From Platanthera guangdongensis (Eukaryota > Streptophyta > Magnoliopsida > Asparagales > Orchidaceae): 64,000 bases of DNA. The stretch spans positions 233,050,646 through 233,114,645 of the forward strand of contig CM077163.1 in assembly GCA_039583875.1 (NCBI GenBank). The letters are read 5' to 3'. A program made the position numbers and the translations under genes. Under the pieces are notes generated by a model, which saw nothing but the letters and a program-made list of their open reading frames with translations, was not told where the DNA came from and searched no databases. Shown piece after piece: positions 44,301 to 56,300 of the stretch (position 1 is the stretch's first letter; each line of letters opens with the position of its first letter).

Positions 44301-47300
44301 ATGCCATGAACTGTTTCATTTGGTCAAATACTAATATACATCATTGGTTGAAATAAAATTAAGGATGATAATCATATGTGAATGATGACAATGTGTTTCA
44401 GCTCACATTCATTAAATGAATGATTTCTACGTATCATTTAAAACATTTGAATTTCCTCGCCTTCCCTTGGTAGCTTCCGTTCCCTTGGGTGTTCGATCAA
44501 ATAATGATGCAACTCCCAGAGCATTACAAATGCAAAAATGAAAATCTCATGTTTGAGTTTCGGGATAACTATTTCTTTCTGCTATTTTCATTTTAGATTA
44601 GGTGAACATCTATATATTATTTACAGCGGGTATCAAGTTTTGTTTCCTATTCAACATTGTCTGACAGAGACAAGGTAAGCATTGTTGATGGAACCCTTTT
44701 CTTTATTGTCGAAAAAGGCTCTATCACTTGCTCTTCTCTTACCTTGGATTTTGCCCTTCACGTCTCTTCTTTTTCTCGCAACCTCTTATCTGTTAGTCAT
44801 ATTACAAATTCCATGAACTGATCCGTCACTTTCTTTCCTTCTTATTGTTTCCTTCAGGACCTGCAGACGAAGAAGGTGATTGTCTCTGGTAGGATGTGTG
44901 ATGAATTGTACGTGTTTGATTATGCTATTCCTCGGGCCTTTCATGCTCAACAACTTCCACAGTTGGCTACCTGGCATCGTCGCTTGAGTCATCCCTCTAT
45001 TTCTACTATGCAGACGTTATTTCCCAATTTTTTATCTTCTGTTTTTAAAACTTTTATCTGTGATGTTTGTGAACTTGTTAAGTATAAGCGTGTCTCTTTC
45101 AATCACGTGTCTAAGCCTTTTGTTGTACCTTTTCATACTATTCATAGTGATGTATGGGGACATGACCCTATTGCTTTGATCTTTATTATCATTGATTTGT
45201 TACTTTCATTGATTGTTTTTCTCGCACTACGTGGGTTTATTTGATGCATAGTAAAAAAATGAAGTGTTTCATCTTTTTAAAAAAATTCATAAAATGATTT
45301 CTACTCAATTTAGTGCCACCATTAAAATTCTTCGCAGTGATAATGGACGTGAATATATGGATGCCAAATTTGAAAACTATTTGAGTGCTCATGGCATCGT
45401 TCATCAAACCACTTGTGTACATTCTCCTGCACAAAATGGTGTTGTTGAACAAAAATTGTCATCTTCTTGAAGCGACACGATCCTTGTTATTTACGACGTC
45501 TCTTCCAAAATACTATTGGGGTGATGCCCTTCTTACTACGGCTTATCTCATCAATCGTATGTCGTCTCATCATATGGACAATCGCACTCCTCTTCATATC
45601 ATAGGTATACCTCCTACTACTCTTGTACCCTGTGTGTTTGAGTGTTTATGTTTTGTTCATTGGTTATTCCTCTACACAGAAAGGGTACAAATACTATCAT
45701 CATCCAAGCAGAAAAACATTCGTCTCCATGGATGTTATGTTTCATGAAAGTACCTCCTAGTATGAGTCCTCACTTCAGGGGAAGTCTTCATACTTGGAAG
45801 TGAGTACTCCTACTCTTCCTATTCCTATTCCTCCTCCATACATTACCACTCAGGGGGAGAGTGAGGATATTCCCAAAGATGTTCCCAAAGAAAAGGAGTT
45901 GCAGGTGTACACTCGGAGAAGCAAAAGATCAAACACTCAATTGCATCCCATAATACTAGAGCCGCCACCGAATTTGTCTACAGCATCCCTAGAGTTACCT
46001 ATTGCCCTCCAAAAAGGTATACGCTCATCCACTGAACATCTGTTATTTAACTATGTGTCATATGCCTCTTTATACTCTTCTCATAAAGTCTTCGTCTCTT
46101 CTCTTTCTTCTGTGTTTATTCCCGGTACATGGCAGGAAACACTTAGTTACTCAAAATGGGCAAAGGCGATGATGGAGGAAATGCAGGCTCTAAAAAAGAA
46201 CCATACATGGGACCTGGTCGATCTCTCTCCTAGCAAGAGAACAATTGGTTGTTGATGGATTTTTACAGCAAAGCAGAACTCTGGGGTATTATGGAGAGAT
46301 TCAAGGCACAATTAGTGGCAAGAGGCTACACCCAAACTCATGGTATTGACTACCAAGAGACTTTTGCTCCCGTGGCAAAAATGAATACAATACTGGTCTT
46401 ATTATCCTATGCCGCATGTAAAGAGTGGGACCTTCAACAGCTAAATGTAAAGAATTTTTTCCTTCACGACGAGTTGGAAGAGGAAATCTATATGGCGATG
46501 CCTCCAGGTCTTGTCCCTATCGGCTATGAAGGAAAATTGTGTAAATTGAAGAAAGCTCTATATGGGTTAAAACAATCTTCGAGAGCTTGGTTTGGAAGAC
46601 TTCACAAAGTCATGATCTCATTGGGGCATACCCAAAGTCACGCTGATCACACTCTATTTATCAGATGAAAAGAGATGATGGTGGGTATCATGATTGTATA
46701 TGTTGATGATATGATTATTACAGGTGATGACATGGATGAGATTTGTGTCTTGAAACTCAAACTTGCTAATGAATTTGAAGTGAAAGACTTTGGTAAGTTG
46801 AGATATTTTCTAGGAATTGAGGTTGTCAGATCAAAATATGATAATCATATTTCTTAGTGGAAGTATGTCCTTGATTTATTAAAACAGACAGGAATGAGTG
46901 GTTGCAAGCTTGTTGATACTCCTATTGAAGTGAACCACAGACTTGGATGTGATGATGAGGAGTTAGTGGAAGTATTTCTGGTTATCAAAAGTTGGTTGGT
47001 AAACTGATCTACCTATCTCATACACGTCCTGACATCTCATATGCAGTAGGAGTGGTAAGTCAATACATGCATTCCCCTAAAGTCAAACATCTTGATGTTG
47101 TGCACAGAATTTTAAGATATTTGAAGACCTTGCCTGGTAGAGGAATTCTATTCTTTCCTAGTGATCACTTAAAAATTGAAATATATACTGATGTTGACTG
47201 GGCCAGATCAGTTGATGATAGAAGATCTACTATAGGATATTGTTCTTTTGTTTGAGATAAATTGGTCACTTGGAGAAGCAAGAAACAACACGCAGTGGTT

Positions 47301-50300
47301 CGCTCTAGTGCAGAGGTTGAGTTTAGAGTCATGGCTCATGATATATCTGTATATGTGAGGAAATGTGATTTCGTTCCCTCTTGAATGATATTGGTTTATT
47401 GGAAACCGGTCATTTCAATTTGTATTGTGAAAATAAGATTGCAATCAGCATTGCTCAGAACCCTGTCCAGCATGACCGCACCAAGCACATTGAAGTTGAC
47501 TGACACTTCATTAAATAAAATATTGTGAAATGGATTGTATGTACCCCTTTCGTTCACTCGTAGGGACAACTTGCTGATTTTCTCACCAAGACATTGAGTG
47601 AAAAAACATTTGCATCAATTATTACCAAGTTGGGTATGAAGAACATTACAAGCCCAACTTGAGGGGGAGTGTTAATTAATATTTGTTTCATGTTTTATTT
47701 TTGTTTCCTCTTGTATTGCCCTATATATAGGGGCTTTCATTATTCAAGTAATTTTCCCGTGTTTTTCGTTTGACATTTATCTATGTATACTGCACACATA
47801 TAATATAAATGAATATATATTTATACTATATTAAAAAAACAAAACTTGGCCGGGCATGGTCCTGAAATGAATTTATGCCCTTCAATTTTCAATCTCCCTG
47901 ATTTAAAGAATGCAAGATTTTTTTAATAAATAAAGCAATCATAATATATATATATATATTGTTTATAGACCTACCAACTGAGCATAGGGTCCCAACAAAC
48001 GCAGTATGCACAGTAATACTGAATCATTGCACGAGCGACGATTAAGTATTGTCACCGCCACACACTGCCTTTGATAACCATATAGCACCATGTATGAGTT
48101 GAGAACTGGAAAAATATATTATATATAAGGTAAACAATAAACATTACATTACACCTCTATATCTACACAAAGATGAGTGACCACTAACAAATATTAAAAG
48201 CAGACTTTTATACAATTCAACTCTCACACTCAAGATGAAAGTAGATATTGATCATTCTCAGATTGGAAATATTGTCAGTGAAGGTGTCACAACTCAATCT
48301 CTTGGTAAAGAAATCTGTCAGCTAATCTTGGGATTGGACAAACGATGTGTAGATATCCTGACGCAAGAATAATCAACAGATGACGGGCACGCGATGTCCT
48401 AACACTAAATGAAGGAATGAAGTACGCAACAGATGCAAATGGAGTTATAGGGTTTTCTAAATGATGCTACAAGAATGCACACAAGTAAATGAAAAACAGG
48501 GTGTCACAATATAAATCTTAACTTAATGCAATGCAAATTAATGATTCAATCATACAAATATTTCTGACGCGCACTTAATTAAATAATGAACTATGTAGCT
48601 CGTACAATTGAATCACTTGGAGCTGTGGGGTGGTTGCATGGCTAGTGGATGGCGGAGGAGGTGGTGGGGAGTCACTGGAAGAGGAAAGAGGCGGATGTGG
48701 GGGCACTAGAAGAGGAAATGAAGGGCTAGATGGGCTTGGGGTGGTTGGGAAAAGGGAGGATGCGACGGCTAGGGGTTGTGGAGGGCTCGTCAGAGATAAG
48801 GAGGGCCACGCCGAAATTAGTTAGGGTGGTGGAGGTTGGTGAAGGGTTGGAGAAGGATGAGCGACACGGGATATGGCGGCTGGAGGAAGAATGCTAGAGT
48901 ATCAGGTGATTGGAGTGTAGGGAACGACTCGTGAGTTTATCGGCGGGGTCGGGGCTCTCAGGCATCAGCACCTGAATCAGTGGCGACTGCAGTGATGATT
49001 AATGGCGTCGACATAGGGAGAATGAGGAACGGCGGTATTTGGCATCTACAGGCATGGCCGAGCAACTTCTTGTTCTAGATCCCCATCCCTAGCCGCCTGA
49101 TGGAATGTAAGTTGGGGGTTTAAGATAAATCATCAAACAATCTCATACGCAAGATCGAATAAATTAATGTAAATCTCCAAATACAAGTCCAAAAAATAAA
49201 AATATAATACGTAAAAATATTTAAAAATGCGAAAAACATGATAGCGGTCTCTGATCGTCAATCTGATGATCCAAAATTGTCGACCTGATAAATCCTCAAA
49301 AGGTGTACAAACAACCTCCATCAATCTACCAAACTCAGAACCATTCATCTTCGAAGAATGAAGACTGTCATGCGCCAGGTGCGGGGCTAAACAAGAATGA
49401 AAACAACTGCATGAACTCTTATATCTAAATCTCGTAGTTCCTGGTAGGTGTAATGTCCACAGGAGATCGTAGTCCATAGAAGCTACCAAGAGTGCCACAC
49501 ACGAAGCATGTTGTTGTATAGGTGAAGGGTATGGTTGCAATGGAAGATGGTGTGATATAGGTGAGGCTATGTTAAAGGTATACATTTGTATAGGTGAGGC
49601 TATGTTAAAGGTATATGTTTGTACAGGTGAGGACGTGGTAAGATAGAAAGGGAAGGCTAAAGATCCCAAATACTAGATGACCCCACACCTAGAATAAAAT
49701 CCGCGGCATTGAATGCATGATGACTACCCATATTTCTAGAAATATCAAGCTCAAAGAAATTTGACTCGGACTCTCTCGAGACATTATATGGACCTATTCA
49801 CCTAGCACTAAGATTCATAGTTGTCCCAAATGGGAACCTCTCAAATAATGTGCTAATCATCATCAAATAACCTTCTTTGAACATTTGTTTTCTCATGTAT
49901 TTACCCACACATTTTATAAAATGTTCATTATTTAAAATAAATTTTCGTTGGAGTATGACATACAAATCATGCAACAGATACAAATGATAAATGACGAACC
50001 CAACAGACTCAATAAGCAACGACTCTACATAGAGGTGAAAATCCCTAAAGATTGGTGACGTATCTAACGGTTCATTCGTCGAAATGTAGAAATACTCGTC
50101 AAGTGTACAAACACTCAAAACATTAAAACTAACATGTGAGGTCATAACGTGCCAAATGTATCTCAGGGAACCTAACTCGTCAGGAGGTTCACCTGGCGGT
50201 AGATAGAGAAATTTATCGTAGATGTGACGAACACCCAAAGGGATGTCAGAGCCACTGACACCCTGATGTAACTCTGAGATGTGTCTACTGTATCCAAAAA

Positions 50301-53300
50301 GGAAAAGTTCATCATGTGACTCTCGAAGAGGCTCAACGGGGATAGGACTCTCCATAAATGTGGTGCTCATTATGATGATCGCTAGCGGGTGTGGTAATCA
50401 TAATAGGATAGCTAACCGACTCTCGGCTATCACTCATAGTGAGACCCTCGAGAATAAAATGAGACTCAAAAGAATGGCTGCTCATAATGGGGTCAAAGAG
50501 TGGAGTACTAAATGAAAAGTCTATGAATGAGGTGGCAACCATGTAAAAACAAGGGGTCAGGGAAGGACGCGTCACTATAAGATCATTGGGTCACTCGTAC
50601 TCGCACACTTTTGATACCATAGAGTGAATCAGACCCAAATGGCAGACAACTCATCAGGTAGGGCACCTCACCGGGGTGAGAGAACTTAGTATTAAGTATC
50701 TCGTGTTTCATGTCCAAGAGGACTAGAGTAGGCATGGTGATGGCTTTGAACTGGGGAGAACTCGTGACAGGATGGTTAAAGTGCAAGTCTACTCGACTAA
50801 GTCTAGCGGATCCCAAGGACTATTCGTAACGAAAGGCATGCTGAAATGCCTGCTCGACAAAATCTAGACGATGACTGCTCAATGCTATGTAGATCACAGA
50901 CCAAAGTCTAGAACAGAATCTAGCAGCTGATGCGACCAGATCCTCTTGAATGTCCCTCACCACCACTAACTCATATACGTAACTCGACAACAGACCTAGA
51001 TCCATATCGGAGGGCAAACATTTGCTCAAGGAGGCTACTCTTATATAATGTCGACAAATATTTGTGAGACAATCTCTGTTTCATCTTCACTCAACTAGTG
51101 ATAAGGACAAGACTATCCCACATACGGGTCCTCTCGATGTTATCCCAATTCCCAATACTTTCTTGCCTGACCTAGAAGTTGAAGTTTCACAAACCTAATG
51201 CAACGCTCACTGAATATCTCAAAGTGATCTGGATAGTATCCCATGTCAACTAGCCAATAGCCAAAGGACTCGGGACTCGACAAACCGTCAAGCTGTGGGG
51301 CAACTCTACAAAACCTATACATGAGACTCCTCAATACGATGATCATTATAGTAGTTGTTCCTACTAAAATCGAGTCATATCGAAGAATCAACGCAATCTC
51401 TATGAGCGATGGGTCGGGACGAGGATAATAATCATAATAGTATGTAAACTTCCCAGCAGAAACTCTATGGGATCGAGTATAGACAAACTCGGGTTTTTCA
51501 AATAAAGGAGAGGGATAACAACAATACCTAGCCATAATTGAACATATAGTCTTCACTACTGTATACCAAAATAAAGCCCGAATCTGGGGCTCTCATACAA
51601 ACTAAAGTAAGACAGATTTATAGGTGACAAACACGTGATGCTCTAACCCTATATGAAGGAATGAAAAAACATGGCAGATGCAAATGAAGCAATAAGATTT
51701 TCTAAATGATGATATGAGCATGCACACAAGTAAATGAACAATAGGGTGCTTGTTACGGAACCAGTCGCAGGAGACACGGAATCAGATCCTCAATGGGGGC
51801 GCACCTATCGTCGCCGCAACATGCCAACAACGATGTGGGGACGAGCGCATGATTTCTAATTTCAACACATCTTTTATTTTTTTATGTTCTGCGTATTTGT
51901 GATCCCACTGTTTAAGCCCAAGTGGGGGGCCCGCAACTCTTTATGTTTTATTTTTGTTTTATAACTACCCATAGAGGGGAGTAGGCGGATTTAATGAGAA
52001 GAAGTTTCAATTTGCTTTTCTCACCCTCTCTCTCTCTCACCCCGATTTCCTTTGTCCCCCCTCACCCTAATTTACCAAACCGCTGCTCTTGTTGCAAGGC
52101 ACGACTCCGCGTCCTCCTCCCTCCACTGTCGACGGTATCAAGCTGGAGGATCTTCCTCTTCGCCGGCATACCCACTCTCAATCCTCGGCACGTAACTCAT
52201 TGGTATCAGAGCCACCTCCGCCCTCAAACCCTAACCCTGGCGGAACAGATCTGACTATCTCCACACCCCGCCTCGCCGCACTGGGAAACACTCCCCTCCT
52301 TCCGCTGTTGCCAACTCTTCTACGTCCTCTGATGGTCGATCGGGATTTGTTTCAGCAAATCTGGACCGCCTCGACCGCATGGACTCTCGCCTCGGGGAGG
52401 TCGACTCTTGCCTCAGGGAGGTTGACTCCTGCACGACACATCTGGCCGGGGGCATCCCTCCTCCCCCCCCCCCCCCCCGATCGTCCGCCGGAACAACCCT
52501 TCCACGACAGCCACTCCGGCCACAGGCATGAGGGTGGCACCATTCCCCGGTACGTCAAGCTGGATTTTCCGGTCTTCGATGGGTACGAGTACCCCCCTCC
52601 CCCCTCCTCTCCTGGCTTACAAAATACGAGCTTTTCTTCTCTAACCAGTGCACAACTGGAGAGGATCGCCTGAGCCTTGCCTCCTTCCACCTCAACGGGG
52701 CCGCTCAACTATGGTTCACTCAACTATAGCGTGAACGCTCGTACCTCTAGTAGGATGAGTTCAAGATCGTGTGCATGCTTCACTTTGGACCATCGCTCCG
52801 CGGTAACCCCCTCGGAGACCTCATCTCCCTTCGTCAAACGGGCGCCCTGGACGACTACCTCAATCGCTTCCAGTTATTGTTCGCTCGCGCGCCCACGGTC
52901 CAGCTGGATCAACAAGTATCTATATTCACGGTCGGCCTGCATGAGCGTCTCCGCCATGATGCGAGTTCCAAGATACCCCTGACCTCAATACCGCAATGAA
53001 CCTCACTCGTACATGCGAGCGTCGCAATCTCTTGGACCGCCAGTATGTACCCCGCCAGGATCCGGGGCATTCCTTCCGTGGGTTTCTCGATTCATCGACG
53101 GCAATCCAACCCGCCAAGCCAACTGAATCACCCAAACCACCATTCCAACAACGTCTTTCCTACGCGGAAATGGCCGACCGGCCAAGAGACTTTGCTTCAA
53201 CTGCGACGAACTATTTGGGCCTAGTCACCATTGTAAGCACCTCTTTTGGATTGAGGTGGACGATCCTTCTGATGATGGCGGGGAGGACCGGATTCCGAGG

Positions 53301-56300
53301 CAACAGAGATCTCCGTCCACACTATCGATGGCCCACAGGGGGGTCATATGTTGCAGCTTCCTATCCACATAGCAGGCACCGCCCTCGTCACCTTGTTGGA
53401 CTCCGGCAGTACGCACAATTTCATCCGCCGCAAGACCGCGACCACTCTTTGGCTACTGATTATTTTCCTCCATCAGCTCCAAGTTTCAGTGGCCAACAAC
53501 CATAGCATGGCATGCCCCAGCCTTTGTCGTCGCGTGTCTCTGAAGATCCACAACCGGCCCTTCGAGATAGACCTCTTGCCTCTTGGTCGTCGACCTTGAC
53601 GGCTTTTGACATTGTTTTGGGTGTGTGTTGGCTATGCACACTGGAACCCATTACCTGGGACTTCAACAATCTTACCATGCAGTGGTACCACGATTCCAAG
53701 AGAGTGGAGTGACAATGTCTCGCCCACACCGCCAAGCTGCAGGCCTTCTTTATGCAAGGTCCGGAAGCTCCGGCCGGCCCCAAACTCTACGACCTACATC
53801 GACTATTGCAGGAGTTTAAGGACACCTTCACCATACCCGCGACACTCCCGCCACACCGGCTGCAGGACCACCACATTTGTTTACTTCTGGTAGCTGCGCC
53901 AATGGTTGTGCACCCCTACCGTTACTCGTTCCTCCAAAAGGACGAAATTGAGCGTTAATGCTCTGCTATGCTGCAGCAAGGGCTCATCTGCACGGAGTGT
54001 CTCCCCATTTTCATTGTCGGCTCTTCTAGTCCACAAGAAGGATAATACATGGCACTTTTGTGCGGATTACTGTGAACTCAACACCAAAATCGTCAAAGAT
54101 AAATTTCTCATCCCCGTAGTCGAGGAACTCCTCGACGAGTTGCATGGCGCGCACTTCTTATCGAAGCTCGACTTATATTTAAGGTACCACCAAGTTTGCA
54201 TGGCGGCCGCAGACGTGGATAAGACAGCTTTCTGGACGCGCCGCAGACATTTTGAGCTTCTCGTCGTGCCGTTTGGTCTGACCAATGCGCTATCCATATT
54301 CCAATCACTGATGAATGAGGTATTCCACTCCGTCCTACGCAAATTTGTACTAGTATTTTTTGACGATATCTTGATCTATAGTAACTCTTGGCCCAACCAT
54401 CTCCATCATGTCTGTGAAGTGCTCACATTACTCCATCTCCACCGCCTAGCTCTCAAGGAGCTCAAGTGTTCTTTCGGGCAGATGAGCGTCACCTACCTCG
54501 GCCGCGTGGTACATGGGCACAGGGTGTCGGCCGACCCGAAGAAATTGCAAGGCATTGTCGCATGGTCGGTTGGTCGCAACGTGACCTTCGAGCCTTTTTG
54601 GGGCTGATCAGATACTACCAACGGTTCATCCGCGGCTATAGCTCCATCATCGAACCCCTCCCAGCCCTCCTGCGACGCACGACTTTCGTGTGGGAGGACG
54701 TCGCGCAACAGGCTTTTGAGACACTCCAAGCAGCCCTGGTCTCTGCCCCGATTTTAAAGCTTCCCGATTTAAATGAGCCTTTCTATATTGTGATGCTTCG
54801 GGGGATGCTGGGCAGTTCTCCAACAGCATGGCCACCCGATTGCGTATTTCAGTCGCCGCACCGCGCTCCACCACCGGAAGTTGTCGGCCTATGAACTGGA
54901 ACTAATCGGCTTAGCCAAATTCGTTCAACACTGGAGACCGTATATATGGGGCAGCTCATTCATCGTCCGCACAGACCACAATAGTTTGAAATATCTTCTA
55001 GAGCAACACTTAACGACCGTCCCGCAGCAACGGTGGGTGAGAAAATTATTGGGGTTTGACTTCACTGTAGAATACAAGGTCGGTGCCCTCGACAGGGCCG
55101 CGGACGCCCTCTCTCGCTGGCACCCCGACGACACCGCTGTCGTATGCACCGTCTCCAGGCTGACCGCCCTTCTCTTGGATGTCATCCGGGGAGACATCCG
55201 CCAATCCCCGTCCCTCACCGAGTTACTCAGGCGGGCTCAAGAAGGCCTTTTACCGCCCATATGGACGGCTCATGACGGCCTCATTCTATCTCAGGGCCGG
55301 ATCTACTTGCCGCCAACATCACCTCACATTCCCTCCATCTTGGTGGATACTGACAACCGCACTCATGAAGGAGTCCACAAAACTCTCCACCGCATCCGCG
55401 CCGAATTTTTTGGAAGGGCCTACGCCGTCATGTCCAAGAATTCATCGCCCAATGCACCATATGTCAACAACAAAAATAAGCCAACCTGTTACCCGTCGGA
55501 CTCCTACCACCGTTACCGGTGCCCCCTCAAATTTGGGCTGATATCTCCATGGACTTTGTGGAGGGACTTCCGCGCAGCAAGGGGTGTTGATGGTGATCGA
55601 GGATAGATTTTCCAAGGGCACACACTTTATTCCTCTAGCCCACCCACTCATCGCGGAACGCGCGGCCCAAATTTTCTTCAATGACATCTTCCGCCTGCAT
55701 GGACTGCCGGAAAGCATTGTGTTTGATCGTGACAAGGTCTTCACAAGCCGTTTCTGGAAGGAGCTTTTCACTTTGAGCGGGACGAAGTTAGCATTTTCGT
55801 CAGCATATCATCCCCAATCGGACGGCCAAACGGAGGTCGTCAACCGCACCGTCGAGATGTATCTTCGTTGTCTCACGGGCGAGCACCCCAAGAAGTGGGT
55901 GAAGTGGGTGAAGTGGCTTCCGTGGATTGAGTACTGCTATAACACCTCCTATCATTCGGCCCTTCAAACCACACCGTTCTGGCTCATCTATGGCCGCGAA
56001 CCGCCAAAGCTTCTCACCTACGGACATGGTCTCTCCACACTAACCTCGATGGACCAACAACTGCTAGACTGGGACCGACTGCTCGCCCCTGGCCGCGACC
56101 ATCTACTCTGAGCCCAATAGCGCATGGAGACCATGTACAACCGTGGCCATCGAGACGTCTCCTATGCAGTCGGGGAATGAGTGTGGCTCAAGCGCCGCCC
56201 CTACCGCCAGGCGACACTGCGCCCTACATATTCCTCTACCAAACTCGGGCCGCGAATCTACGGCCCTTTTCAGGTCGCTCGACGCATTGGCGAGGTCGCT

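Larger units (their letters stand above)
44632..47775 (+). mobile_element. 5'-truncated Ty1/Copia element with 3' LTR
   Basis: Begins near the end of protease/gag-pre-integrase ([20 protein letters not shown]) and runs through integrase, RT and RNase H. It ends in a polypurine tract (TTGAGGGGGAG) and a short LTR (47670-47775). No matching 5' LTR was found upstream. Several stop codons and frameshifts interrupt the polyprotein. Confidence 0.85.

Noticed and set aside
43970..44302. A stand-alone 110-residue protein starting [10 protein letters not shown]
   Set aside because: The Met is internal to the PPPDE domain and the frame's last residues are intron. Splice signals on both sides join it to exons 1 and 3 of the deSI-like gene.
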